This document shows, piece by piece, positions 16,357 through 25,688 of a stretch of 64,000 nt of DNA (positions are counted from its first letter, which is position 1; every line of letters starts with the position of its first letter). A model generated the notes under the pieces. The model did no database searches and was not told the DNA's origin. It was given only the letters and a program-made list of their open reading frames with translations. The DNA is taken from positions 682,001-746,000 of the forward strand of contig CAVVLN010000001.1 in NCBI GenBank assembly GCA_963749145.1, given 5' to 3'. The translations under genes were made by a program, and so were the position numbers. The stretch comes from JASHPR01 sp963749145 (GTDB taxonomy: Bacteria > Actinomycetota > Actinomycetes > Streptosporangiales > Streptosporangiaceae).

Positions 16357-18285
16357 TTGGCACCCCCAACCACCACGTCCCACCCGGGACGCCTGCTCGC
16401 GACGCTGGTCGCGCTGATCGTCGTCCTGCTGCTCGGGGTTCTCGGCGGGGCCCTGTTCCACCCGGCGAGCTGGCACAGCCGGTTCAAGGTCGGCCGCGGC
16501 CTCGACATCTCCAGCGGCACCACCGTGACCCTGCAGGCAGTGCCGCCGCCGGGCACGTCCGCGACCCAGCTTCAGGCGGACATGAACACCGCGCAGTCGA
16601 TCATGACCAGCCGGGTCAACGGAGCGGGCTTCAACGGCGCGACGGTGACGACCCAGGGCACCAACCTGATCAACGTCACGGTGCCCGGCAAGGGCTCGCA
16701 GGAGGTCATCGGCCTGGTCGGCGCCACCGCCCAGCTGCGGTTCCGCCAGGTCCTGCTGGTCGCGAGCAACTACGCCACCCCCGGCGCGACCCCGACGCCA
16801 TCGGCCACCCCGACCCCGTCGGCCTCGCCCACGCCGTCGTCCTCGGCCAGCCCGAAGGCCTCGGCCAGCCCGTCGCCCACCAAGTCGTCGTCGGCCCTGG
16901 GCGCGCCCGGCGCCGGCTCGGGCTCGGGCAGTCACGGCCTCGCGGTGAGCGCCCGGCCACTGGCCGGCGCGGGATCGGCCGGCGCCAAGGCCAAGCCCAA
17001 GGCGAGCGCCTCGCCCAGCCCCTCCCCGAGCCCGTCGGCCAGTCCTTCGTCGACGTCGGGCACCAAGCTGTCCACGACCGCCGACGGCACCGGCGACGCC
17101 AGCCTGCTCACGGCCACGACCAAGGCCGACTTCGACCGGCTGAACTGCGCCAACCCGCAGTGGCGCACGGAGATCTACGGCACTGACCCGAACAACTGGG
17201 ACAATCCGACCGTCCAGACCGTCACCTGCTACCAGGGCGCGAAATACGCGCTGGACAAGTCCCTGGTCACCGGCGAGATGCTCAAGCTGGGCGGCTCGTC
17301 GGCGCAGCTGCAGAGCACCGGCGACTGGTGGGTCAACCTCACCTTCAACGGCACCGGCACCAAGGCGTTCGGCCAGCTCAGCACCAAGATGTTCGACAAC
17401 TACTACGACACCAGCACCAGCCAGCCGAACTCCGAGCTCGACTACTTCGCGATCGTGCTGGACGGCACGCCGGTCGCGGTGCCGTACATGGCGGCCGTGC
17501 TCGACACCGGGACAGCCACGATCCAGGGCTCGTTTACCCAGAGCCAGGCCGACAACCTGGCCAACGTGCTGAACTACGGCGCGCTCCCGCTGACGTTCCG
17601 GCCGTTGTCGGAGCAGTCGGTCAGCGCGCAGCTCGGCTCGTCGGCGCTGCAGGCCGGGCTGCTGGCGGGCGTGATCGGCCTGCTGCTGGTGGTGGTGTAC
17701 GCGTTCCTCTACTACCGCGGCCTCGGCATCGTCGCGGTCTCCAGCCTCGCGATCGCGGCGCTGATCAGCTACCTGTCGGTGGTGCTGCTCACCCTGTACG
17801 AGAGCTTCGCCCTCTCGCTGGCCGGCATCGCGGGCCTGATCGTCGCGATCGGGATCACCGCCGACTCGTTCGTGGTGTTCTTCGAGCGGCTGCGTGACGA
17901 GGTCAGGGAGGGCAAGTCGCTGCGGTCCGCGGTGGAACGCGGCTGGCAGCGGGCCCGGCGGACGATCCTGGTCTCCGATACTGTGTCGTTCATCGCCGCC
18001 GCGGTGCTGTACAAGTTCGCGGTCACCGACGTGCAGAACTTCGCGTTCACCCTCGGCCTGACCACGCTGGTCGACGTGATCGTGGTGTTCCTGTTCACCA
18101 AGCCGATGATCACGCTGCTGGCCCGGACCAAGTTCTTCGGCGGCCAGCACCCGCTGTCCGGCCTGGACCCGGCCCGGCTGGGCATGCGCTCGCCGTGGCG
18201 CGGCAGCAGGCGCCCGGCCCCCCGGTCCCAGCCGGGCGGGGCCGCGTCGGCCGCGGCGCCCCGGACCAACCCGAAGGAGGCGTGA
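16357..18285 (+). CDS. secD: Protein translocase subunit SecD
   Basis: A 642-residue membrane protein that uses the proton gradient to complete Sec export with SecF. It has a first membrane helix (about residues 12-34), a large extracytoplasmic region, then a block of five membrane helices from about residue 425 (LGSSALQAGLLAGVIGLLLVV onward) with the AIGITADSFVVFFERLRDE segment. A long Thr/Pro/Ser/Ala-rich insert (roughly residues 145-235) enlarges the outer domain, as in some other actinobacteria. The start is TTG with GAAGGA 9 bases upstream. Its TGA overlaps the secF ATG by one base. Confidence 0.94.
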   Translation: MAPPTTTSHPGRLLATLVALIVVLLLGVLGGALFHPASWHSRFKVGRGLDISSGTTVTLQAVPPPGTSATQLQADMNTAQSIMTSRVNGAGFNGATVTTQGTNLINVTVPGKGSQEVIGLVGATAQLRFRQVLLVASNYATPGATPTPSATPTPSASPTPSSSASPKASASPSPTKSSSALGAPGAGSGSGSHGLAVSARPLAGAGSAGAKAKPKASASPSPSPSPSASPSSTSGTKLSTTADGTGDASLLTATTKADFDRLNCANPQWRTEIYGTDPNNWDNPTVQTVTCYQGAKYALDKSLVTGEMLKLGGSSAQLQSTGDWWVNLTFNGTGTKAFGQLSTKMFDNYYDTSTSQPNSELDYFAIVLDGTPVAVPYMAAVLDTGTATIQGSFTQSQADNLANVLNYGALPLTFRPLSEQSVSAQLGSSALQAGLLAGVIGLLLVVVYAFLYYRGLGIVAVSSLAIAALISYLSVVLLTLYESFALSLAGIAGLIVAIGITADSFVVFFERLRDEVREGKSLRSAVERGWQRARRTILVSDTVSFIAAAVLYKFAVTDVQNFAFTLGLTTLVDVIVVFLFTKPMITLLARTKFFGGQHPLSGLDPARLGMRSPWRGSRRPAPRSQPGGAASAAAPRTNPKEA

Positions 18286-19643
18286 TGTCCCGGCTCGGCG
18301 CGATCGGCGGCCGGCTCTACCGCGGCGAGGTCTCCTTCGACTTCGTCGGCAGGCAGAAGCTCTGGTACACGATCTCCGGCCTGATCCTGGTGATCAGCAT
18401 CGCCGCCCTCGCGTTCCGGGGCCTGCACTACAGCGTGGAGTTCACCGGCGGCAACCTGTTCCAGTTCAAGGCGTCCGGGGTCTCGACCGCCCAGATCGCC
18501 TCGGTGGCGAAGAACGCGGGGGGCGGCGACGACCCGGTCGTGCAGCAGCTCGGGCTGGCCAGCCATCACCAGTGGCAGGTGCAGACCATCAAGCTGAGCA
18601 CGGCTGAGCAGATCAAGGTGCAGGACGCGCTGGCCAGCAACCTGCACGTGGCGGGCGGCCCGAACAACGTCAGCATCACGTTCACCAGCGCGAGCTGGGG
18701 CGCGGCGATCACGCACAAGGCCCTGGAAGGGCTGATCGTGTTCCTGGTGCTGATCGTGGCCTACCTGTCGATCGCGTTCGAGTGGAAGATGGCCGTGGCC
18801 GCGTTCGTCGCGCTGGCCCACGACATCGTGATCACGACCGGCGTGTACGCGCTGGCTGGGTTCCAGGTCAGCCCGGCCACGGTGATCGGCCTGCTCACGA
18901 TCCTCGGCTATTCGCTGTACGACACGGTGGTGGTCTTCGACAAGGTCCGGGAGAATACCGCCGGCCTGCTCGCCACCGACCGGAATACCTACAGCCGGGC
19001 GGCGAACCTGGCCCTGAACCAGACGCTCGTCCGGTCCATCAACACCTCGCTGATCGCGCTGCTGCCGGTCACGGCGATCCTGGTGGTCGCGGTCACCTAC
19101 CTCGGCACCGGCGAGCTGCAGGACCTGTCGCTGGTGCTGTTCGTCGGCATGCTGTCCGGCACCTACTCCTCGATCTGCATCGCCACGCCGGTACTCGCGG
19201 ACCTGAAGGAGCGCGAGACGCAGTACAAGCAGCTGGCCCGGCGGGTGGCCCGGCGCGAGTCCGGCGGCCGCGCGGCCGAGCGGGCCCGGGCCAAGGCCGA
19301 GAAGGCCGGAACCACGCGCGGCCAGGACGCCGCCGACGGCCGCGGGCCCGGTGCCGCGGCGGCCGGGGACGCGGTGCCTGCTGCGGCCGGGCGGGGGCCC
19401 GGCGCACCGGCCGGGCCGGACGCGGATGCGGCGGACGACGCGCTGGACGACGACTACGAGGACGCCGCGGCCGATGCCGGCACCCCGGAAGCCGGGCCGG
19501 GCGAGCCCGTCCCGGCCAACCGGGCCGCCTCGGGCGGTCCCTCATCCCGCAGCTCACCCGGGGCCCGGCCCGGGCCGCGGCAGCAGCCCCGCCGGTCAAG
19601 CGCGGCCCGCCGCCGCCCGGCGGGCAAGAAGAAGCGCCGGTAG
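18285..19643 (+). CDS. secF: Protein translocase subunit SecF
   Basis: A 452-residue partner of SecD. The first membrane helix is near residues 25-44. The conserved YSVEFTGGNLFQFK segment follows, and a C-terminal block of membrane helices contains GYSLYDTVVVFDKVREN, the SecF signature. ATG 18285 follows AAGGAGG directly and overlaps the secD stop. From about residue 315 a long cytoplasmic tail rich in Ala, Pro, Gly and Asp ends in KKKRR; it is much longer than in E. coli and of unknown use. Confidence 0.95.
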   Translation: MSRLGAIGGRLYRGEVSFDFVGRQKLWYTISGLILVISIAALAFRGLHYSVEFTGGNLFQFKASGVSTAQIASVAKNAGGGDDPVVQQLGLASHHQWQVQTIKLSTAEQIKVQDALASNLHVAGGPNNVSITFTSASWGAAITHKALEGLIVFLVLIVAYLSIAFEWKMAVAAFVALAHDIVITTGVYALAGFQVSPATVIGLLTILGYSLYDTVVVFDKVRENTAGLLATDRNTYSRAANLALNQTLVRSINTSLIALLPVTAILVVAVTYLGTGELQDLSLVLFVGMLSGTYSSICIATPVLADLKERETQYKQLARRVARRESGGRAAERARAKAEKAGTTRGQDAADGRGPGAAAAGDAVPAAAGRGPGAPAGPDADAADDALDDDYEDAAADAGTPEAGPGEPVPANRAASGGPSSRSSPGARPGPRQQPRRSSAARRRPAGKKKRR

Positions 19644-19651
19644 GCGTCACC

Positions 19652-20200
19652 GTGCCCAGCGGCCCGACCGCCCCGGCTGACCCCGGCCTGTCCGAGCTGA
19701 TCACCAGCCGGATCCGCGACATCCCCGACTACCCGCAGCCGGGGATCGTGTTCAAGGACATCACCCCGCTGCTGGCCGACGGCAACGCGTTCGCGGCGGT
19801 GGTGGCGGCGCTCGCGGCCAGTCCCGGCCGGGTCGACAAGGTGGTCGGGATCGAGGCCCGCGGCTTCATCCTGGCCGCCCCGGTGGCCTGCTGCCTGCGG
19901 GCGGGCTTCGTCCCGGTCCGCAAGCAGGGCAAACTGCCCGCCAAGGCCCATGCCGAGTCGTTTGAGCTCGAGTACGGCACGGCCACCGTCGAGGTGCACA
20001 CGGACGCCTTCGACCCCGGCGACCGGGTGCTGATCGTCGACGACGTGCTCGCCACCGGCGGGACGGCGGCCGCGGCCGCCAGCCTGGTCCGGCGCAGCGG
20101 CGCGGAGGTCGCCGCGATCGCGGTTCTGCTGGAACTGACCTTCCTGAACGGCCGGGCCCGCCTGCCCGGCTTGGAGGTGCGCTCGCTGCTCGCCGTGTAA
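19652..20200 (+). CDS. apt: Adenine phosphoribosyltransferase
   Basis: A 182-residue type I phosphoribosyltransferase that makes AMP from adenine and PRPP for purine salvage. It carries RDIPDYPQPGIVFKDITPLL, typical of Apt, and the PRPP loop VLIVDDVLATGGTA. The start is GTG 19652, 8 bases after the secF stop. It lies between secF and relA, the usual actinobacterial order. The ribosome site is weak, so translation may depend on secF. Confidence 0.94.
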   Translation: MPSGPTAPADPGLSELITSRIRDIPDYPQPGIVFKDITPLLADGNAFAAVVAALAASPGRVDKVVGIEARGFILAAPVACCLRAGFVPVRKQGKLPAKAHAESFELEYGTATVEVHTDAFDPGDRVLIVDDVLATGGTAAAAASLVRRSGAEVAAIAVLLELTFLNGRARLPGLEVRSLLAV

Positions 20201-20276
20201 CCGACCGCGAGGAGCCGGGCACGTCATGAATCGCGCGCCGATAGACTGGTTACTTCGGCAAACGTGAGGAGCGTAT

Positions 20277-23132
20277 GTGGCCGGTGACGTAGCGACGGCT
20301 GGAACAGCCGGAACCGACGTCACCCAGGCCGACGCAGGACAGCGGGACCAGACCGAACAAGCGTTGTCCGCGGCGGAGGGCGGGGTGGCGTCGGCTGGAC
20401 CTGCCCGCCCGGACGGCCAGCCCTCGCCGCCGCCCGAGCCCGCGGCGGAGCCCGAGCCCGCGGCGGGTCCCGAGCCCGCGGCGGGTCCCGAGCCCGCGGC
20501 GGGTCCCGAGCCCGCGGCGCCGCCCGCCGGTGAGCAGGGTCCTGCCGACGACCGGAACCCTGATGACAGCGTGGCTCCGGATGACAGCGTGGCTCCGGAC
20601 GAGGACGTGGCTCCGGACGACAGCGTGGCTCCGGATGACAGCGTGGCTCCGGACGAGGACGTGGCTCCGGACGACAGCGTGGCTCCGGACGACGACGCGG
20701 CCGAGTCCGCCTCAGACGTCCCGCCCGACGGCGGCCCCGACGACAGTTCCGGTGACGAGCCTGGCCGGTCCCGCCCGGCCCGGTCCCGGCCGTCCCGGTC
20801 CGCGTCTGCGGGCCGGGCCCGCAGCGGCGCCCAGGCCCGGTCCCGCGGCGGCGTACTGCCCGCGCGGGTCACCCAAGCCGGGGACACCAGCGCCGCCGCC
20901 GCCGGCACCGCGGCCGTCCGGCGCCGGCTGGCCCGGCTCGGAGCAGCCAGGGGCGGCGGGGCCAACCCGGTCCTGGAGCCGCTGATCAAGACCGTCCGCA
21001 ATACGCACCCCAAGGTCGACGTCCGGCTGATCGAGCGCGCCTACGACGTCGCGGCGCGCAAGCACGCGGGCCAGGTGCGCAAGAGCGGCGACCCGTACAT
21101 CACCCACCCGCTGGCGGTGGCCACGATCCTCGCCGAACTCGGCATGAACTCCGAGACGATCTGCGCGGCCCTGCTGCACGACACGATCGAGGACACCGAC
21201 TACACCCTGACCGAGCTGCGGCGGGAATTCGGCGATGACGTCGCCACCCTGGTCGACGGCGTGACCAAGCTCGACAAGGTCAAGTACGGCGAGGCGGCCC
21301 AGGCCGAGACCGTCCGCAAGATGGTGGTCGCGATGTCCCGCGACATCAGGGTCCTGGTCATCAAGCTCGCGGACCGGCTGCACAACATGCGGACGCTGCG
21401 CTACCTCCCGCGCGCGAAGCAGGAGCAGAAGTCCCGCGAGGTGCTGGAGATCTTCGCCCCGCTGGCGCACCGGCTCGGCATGAACAACCTGAAGTGGGAA
21501 CTGGAGGACCTGGCGTTCTCCACCCTGTTCCCCAAGCGCTACGACGAGATCGCCCGGCTGGTATCGGAACGGGCTCCGCAGCGGGACGTGTTCCTGGAGC
21601 AGGTCAAGGAGCAGGTCTCCGCGGACCTGCGCGAGGCGAAGATCAAGGCGCGGGTGACCGGGCGCCCGAAGCACTACTACTCGGTCTACCAGAAGATGAT
21701 CGCCAGGAATGTCGGGTTTGATGACATCTACGACCTGGTAGGCATCCGCGTGCTCGTCGACTCGGTGCGCGACTGCTACGCGGCACTCGGCACCGTCCAC
21801 GCCCGGTGGAACCCGGTACCCGGGCGGTTCAAGGACTACATCGCGATGCCGAAGTTCAACATGTACCAGTCGCTGCACACGACCGTGATCGGGCCGGAGG
21901 GCAAGCCGGTCGAGCTGCAGATCAGGACCTGGGGCATGCACCGCCGCGCCGAGTACGGCGTCGCCGCGCACTGGAAGTACAAGGAGGAGACCACGGCGGG
22001 CGGCGGCCGCGGCACCGCGGACCTGGCCTGGCTCCGGCAGCTGGTCGACTGGCAGCGGGAGACCACCGACCCGGCCGAGTTCCTCGAGTCGCTCCGGTTC
22101 GACCTCGGCGCCGCCGAGGTGTACGTGTTCACCCCGCGCGGCGAGGTGATCGCGCTCCCGCAGGGGGCCACGCCGGTGGACTTCGCCTACGCGATCCACA
22201 CCGAGGTCGGCCACCGCACGATCGGGGCCCGGGTCAACGGGCGCCTGGTCGCGCTGGAGAGCACGCTGAACAACGGCGACACAGTGGAGATCTTCACCTC
22301 CAAGGCCCAGGATGCCGCGCCCAGCCGGGACTGGCTGCAGTTCGTCAAGAGCGCCCGCGCCCGGAACAAGATCAGGCACTGGTTCTCCAAGGAGCGCCGC
22401 GAGGCCGCCGCTGAGACCGGGAAGGCCGCGATCGCGCGGACCATGCGCAAGCAGGGCCTGCCCCTGCAGCGGCTCGCCTCCGCCGACGCGCTGCTCGCGA
22501 TCGCCCACGAGCTGCGCTATGCGGACCTGTCCTCGCTGTACGCGGCGATCGGCGAGGGGCACGTCAGCGCGCAGTCGGTGGTGTCCAAGCTGGTCAAGTC
22601 GGTCGGCGGCATCGCCGGGGCCCAGGAGGACCTGGCCGAGACCACGCTGCTCACCCGCGCGCCCAAGCCGCCGCCCGTCGGCGACTCCGGGGTGGTCGTC
22701 GAGGGATCGGCCGACGTGTGGGCGCGCCTGTCCAAATGCTGCACGCCGGTGCCCGGCGATTCCATCACCGGCTTCGTCACCCGCGGCAACGGCGTGTCCG
22801 TGCACCGGGCCGACTGCGTCAACCTCCGCCACCTAGTCGAATCCCAGCCGGAGCGGGTGGTCAATGTGCACTGGTCACCCCGGGAAGGCTCGCAGTTCCT
22901 GGTGGCCATCCAGACCGAGGCGCTGGACCGCACCGGGCTGCTCTCCGACGTCACCCGGGCGATCTCCGACCAGCACGTCAACATCCTGTCCGCGTCGGTG
23001 ACCACCACCAGGGACCGGGTCGCCGTCAGCCGGTTCACGTTCGAGATGGGCGACCCCAAGCACCTGGGTCACGTCCTGCGCGCGGTCCGCCAGGTCGACG
23101 GCGTCTACGACGTCTACCGCATCACGAACTAA
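20277..23132 (+). CDS. relA: Bifunctional (p)ppGpp synthetase/hydrolase RelA/SpoT
   Basis: A 951-residue Rel enzyme that makes and degrades (p)ppGpp in the stringent response. In order: a disordered N-terminal tail of about 230 residues; an HD hydrolase domain (HPLAVATILAELG, LLHDTIEDT, about residues 265-400); the synthetase domain (IARNVGFDDIYDLVGIRVLV, about 470); a TGS domain (VYVFTPRGEVIALPQGATPV, about 614); a conserved Cys/His region (SKCCTPVPGD); and a C-terminal ACT domain (about 870-950). GTG 20277 has GAGGAG 5 bases upstream; an overlapping ATG at 20275 is out of frame. The tail holds acidic tandem repeats and makes this protein roughly 150 residues longer than mycobacterial Rel. 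Confidence 0.95.
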   Translation: MAGDVATAGTAGTDVTQADAGQRDQTEQALSAAEGGVASAGPARPDGQPSPPPEPAAEPEPAAGPEPAAGPEPAAGPEPAAPPAGEQGPADDRNPDDSVAPDDSVAPDEDVAPDDSVAPDDSVAPDEDVAPDDSVAPDDDAAESASDVPPDGGPDDSSGDEPGRSRPARSRPSRSASAGRARSGAQARSRGGVLPARVTQAGDTSAAAAGTAAVRRRLARLGAARGGGANPVLEPLIKTVRNTHPKVDVRLIERAYDVAARKHAGQVRKSGDPYITHPLAVATILAELGMNSETICAALLHDTIEDTDYTLTELRREFGDDVATLVDGVTKLDKVKYGEAAQAETVRKMVVAMSRDIRVLVIKLADRLHNMRTLRYLPRAKQEQKSREVLEIFAPLAHRLGMNNLKWELEDLAFSTLFPKRYDEIARLVSERAPQRDVFLEQVKEQVSADLREAKIKARVTGRPKHYYSVYQKMIARNVGFDDIYDLVGIRVLVDSVRDCYAALGTVHARWNPVPGRFKDYIAMPKFNMYQSLHTTVIGPEGKPVELQIRTWGMHRRAEYGVAAHWKYKEETTAGGGRGTADLAWLRQLVDWQRETTDPAEFLESLRFDLGAAEVYVFTPRGEVIALPQGATPVDFAYAIHTEVGHRTIGARVNGRLVALESTLNNGDTVEIFTSKAQDAAPSRDWLQFVKSARARNKIRHWFSKERREAAAETGKAAIARTMRKQGLPLQRLASADALLAIAHELRYADLSSLYAAIGEGHVSAQSVVSKLVKSVGGIAGAQEDLAETTLLTRAPKPPPVGDSGVVVEGSADVWARLSKCCTPVPGDSITGFVTRGNGVSVHRADCVNLRHLVESQPERVVNVHWSPREGSQFLVAIQTEALDRTGLLSDVTRAISDQHVNILSASVTTTRDRVAVSRFTFEMGDPKHLGHVLRAVRQVDGVYDVYRITN
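20434..20697 (+). repeat. Two in-frame 18-base tandem repeats in the relA N-terminal tail
   Basis: From 20434 to 20519, 18-base units encode PEPAAG/PEPAAE. From 20562 to 20697, 18-base units encode DDSVAP or DEDVAP, seven in a row, arranged as a repeating three-unit (54-base) pattern. All units keep frame. Such arrays are expected to change copy number by slippage. Confidence 0.8.
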
Positions 23133-23370
23133 CCCGCCCTCGTTCTCGCCCGCGCCGTGGCCGTCTCCACGTATCACGTCTTCGGTGATCACAAAACGGT
23201 CGAAATTGGGTGATCAACTGACTCGAGCACGTGAAAGGTCGTCTCGGCCGACTGACGAACGGATGTTTTGCGTCCTTTGTCCAGTTCATCCGGGCCGCAT
23301 TTCGCGGACGACGGGACCGGAGGAGGGGACGACGGGCCGCATTTCGCGGACGACGGGCCCGGGAACCGGG
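23133..23370. other. Intergenic region after relA with a 42-base spaced direct repeat
   Basis: This 238-base gap lies between the convergent relA and DUF349 genes. It has a less GC-rich patch (about 23170-23280) and two copies of a 24-base sequence beginning GGGCCGCATTTCGCGG at 23292 and 23334. No gene, tRNA or strong terminator is seen. Confidence 0.5.
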
Positions 23371-24609
23371 CTAGCCGGACAGTTCGGCCAGGGTACGCTC
23401 GGCTTCGGCCAGCCAGGACCGCCGCGCGGCCAGGGCCTCCTCGGCCCGCGATTGCGCGGTGGCGTCCCCGCTCTCCCGGGCCCGCGACAGCTGCCTCTCG
23501 AGCTGGCTGATCGCGGACCGGATCTGCTCCACGGTGCCCCGGGCCCGGGACAGCGCCTCAGGGTTGGAGCGGCGCCACTGGGAGTCCTCGGCCCGGCGGA
23601 CGGCTTCCTCCACCCGCCGCAGCCCGCCTTCCAGCCGCTCGTGCGAATCCCGGGGCACGGAGCCCGCCGCCTCCCAGCGCTCCTGGATCGTCCGCAGCGA
23701 GGCGCGGGCCGCGCGCGGGTCGGTCACCGGAACCAGCTTCTCGGCCTCGGCCAGCAGCCGTGTCTTGGTGTTCGCGTGCTCGCGCAGCTCAGCGTCCTTG
23801 GCGTGCAGCACCTGCGACCGCGCCTGGAAGAAGCTGTCCTGAGCGGTCTTGAACCTGCTCCACAGCTCTTCCTCCGCGCCGCGGTCGGCCCGGCCCGCCT
23901 CCTTCCATTGCCGCATGAGGTCGCGGAACGCGGACGCCGTCGGTCCCCAGTCGGTCGAGGCCGCCATGGATTCAGCCTCCACGCACAGCTTCTCCTTGCT
24001 CGCCCTGGCCTCCTCGCGCTCCTCCTCCAGGCCGGCGAAGTACGCCTTGCGGCGCTTGGTGAAGGCGTTGCGGGCGGCCGACAGCCGCTTCCACAGGGCC
24101 GTCTCGGTCGCGCGGTCGCCGCGCGGCGCGGCCTTCCACTCGTCGAGCAGCTGGCGCATGCGCTCGCCGCTGATCTTCCAGTGCGTCGCCTCGGCCGCGA
24201 TCCGCTCGGCCTCGGCGACGATGCGCTCCTTCGCCTCGTGGGCCTGGCTGCGGGCCTGCTCCCGGGCGGCCTTGTGCTCCTCCCGCCGGTGATCGACCAG
24301 GCCGGTCAGCGCCTCCAGCCGGTGCTGCAGCCCGTCCAGGTCGCCAACCGCGTGAGCGTCAGCGACCGCGCCGAGCAGCCGGTTGATCGTGGCCTGAGCG
24401 TGGGCGGGGGAGAGGTCCGTGGTCTGGATCCGCTGCTCGAGCAGGCTGACCTCGGTCTCCAGGGACGCGAACTTGCGCTTGAAAAAGGCCAGGGCCTCGT
24501 CCGGGCTGCCCGCCTGCCACGAGCCCACCACCCGCTCGCCCGCGGCGGTGCGCACGTAGACGGTGCCGTCATCGGCAACCCTGCCCCACGCATCGTTGGC
24601 CGTGCTCAC
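23371..24609 (-). CDS. DUF349 domain-containing protein
   Basis: A 412-residue, mostly helical charged protein with several DUF349 units, each about 70 residues and recognisable by L...W (for example LLDEWKAAPRG, LMRQWKEAGRADRGAEEELW and IQERWEAAGSVPRD). Long coiled coils are likely. The family is common in actinobacteria next to relA; its function is unknown. GTG 24609 has AGGAGG 6 bases upstream. It follows the membrane-anchored cyclophilin by 44 bases on the same strand, so the two likely form an operon. Confidence 0.85.
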   Translation of the reverse strand: MSTANDAWGRVADDGTVYVRTAAGERVVGSWQAGSPDEALAFFKRKFASLETEVSLLEQRIQTTDLSPAHAQATINRLLGAVADAHAVGDLDGLQHRLEALTGLVDHRREEHKAAREQARSQAHEAKERIVAEAERIAAEATHWKISGERMRQLLDEWKAAPRGDRATETALWKRLSAARNAFTKRRKAYFAGLEEEREEARASKEKLCVEAESMAASTDWGPTASAFRDLMRQWKEAGRADRGAEEELWSRFKTAQDSFFQARSQVLHAKDAELREHANTKTRLLAEAEKLVPVTDPRAARASLRTIQERWEAAGSVPRDSHERLEGGLRRVEEAVRRAEDSQWRRSNPEALSRARGTVEQIRSAISQLERQLSRARESGDATAQSRAEEALAARRSWLAEAERTLAELSG

Positions 24610-24653
24610 CGCGAACCTCCTGCTCAGTACCTGACGGGTAACGCCCGCTTCGG

Positions 24654-25478
24654 TCACGTCTTCTTGATGGTCACGCTCTCGATTTCCACGCTCAACTTGG
24701 GCGCTCCGCCTCCGGAGGAGCTGAGCGGCGGCCCGTATCCGCGCTTGCCCACATTCTGGAGGATATTAAGTCCGCTGACGATCTTGCCGAACGGCGTGTA
24801 ATCGGGAGCTAGCGTAGAGTCCTGGTAGACCAGGAAGAACTGGCTCCCGTTGCTGTCCGGCACGCCGGTTTCGTTGGCCATCGCCAGCGTCCCCGCCGGG
24901 TACGTGGCGCCGGTGAGGTTCTCGCTCGCGAACTCATAGCCCGGCCCGCCGGACGTCTTGCCCGTCGGGTCACCGCACTGCAGCATGTACAACCCGCCGG
25001 TGTTGCTCAGCCGCGGGCACGGGGTGCTGTTGTAGAAGTCCTGCGTGGCCAGGCTGACGAACGAGTTCACGGTGCAGGTGGCCTTGCTGTTCAGCAGGTC
25101 GATCACGATCGGTCCGCGGTTGGTCGTGATCGTGGCCTGATACGTGGCCTTATAGTCCGGCGCGGCCGGGGGGAACGTGACCTTGCGCGCGGCGGGCGGG
25201 TTCGCGGTGTAGGTACAGTGCGTGGCCGGCTCGGCCGCCGTGGAGGGCGTGGGGCTCGGTGTCGCGCTGGCGCTGGGGCTCGGCGTGGAGGTGGCCGACG
25301 TGCCCGTGGACCGGCTGGCGAACACGATGCCGCCCACCGTGACGCCGACCACCACGATGACGGCGATGAGGGCGATGGTCCACACCCGGGCCCGCCGGTC
25401 CCGCTGGGCCTGCCGGACCATCCGGCGCTCATAGCGCTCCTTGGCCAACTTGCGCTGCCGCTGCTTCTTCCCCGCCAC
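24654..25478 (-). CDS. Membrane-anchored cyclophilin-type peptidyl-prolyl cis-trans isomerase
   Basis: A 274-residue protein that should assist folding outside the membrane. A basic N-terminus (KKQRQRKLAKERYERR) is followed by one membrane helix (about 32-54), a Ser/Thr/Pro linker, and a cyclophilin domain from about residue 110 containing NRGPIVIDLLNSKATCTVNSF, ANETGVPDSNGSQFFLVY and FGKIVSGLNIL. Most catalytic-fold residues are recognisable, though the usual HRV motif reads CPRLS. The start is GTG 25478 with AGGAGG 10 bases upstream. A position next to relA matches mycobacterial ppiB. The 210-base divergent region to the MBL gene holds its promoter. Confidence 0.88.
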   Translation of the reverse strand: MAGKKQRQRKLAKERYERRMVRQAQRDRRARVWTIALIAVIVVVGVTVGGIVFASRSTGTSATSTPSPSASATPSPTPSTAAEPATHCTYTANPPAARKVTFPPAAPDYKATYQATITTNRGPIVIDLLNSKATCTVNSFVSLATQDFYNSTPCPRLSNTGGLYMLQCGDPTGKTSGGPGYEFASENLTGATYPAGTLAMANETGVPDSNGSQFFLVYQDSTLAPDYTPFGKIVSGLNILQNVGKRGYGPPLSSSGGGAPKLSVEIESVTIKKT

Positions 25479-25688
25479 CGGTGCCGGTCCTCCTATCGAC
25501 GCCTGGGTACAGTGATCAGCGAAACTTCGCGAATCGTACCTGTACGCAGGCGATATTGGCGTGGTCGTTACCTGTTCGCCGCACCAACCGCGTCCTGTCC
25601 GTGTCCTGACGGGCCACTGCCACGTTCCCGGGCCGCCGTCGATAGCCTGTAGGCACAGTCCCCGCGCCCCGCCGTAAGGAGGCCAGCC

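Noticed and set aside
23173..23189. Small inverted repeat ATCAC/GTGAT after relA as a terminator
   Set aside because: Only a 5-base stem with a 7-base loop and no T run; too weak to call.
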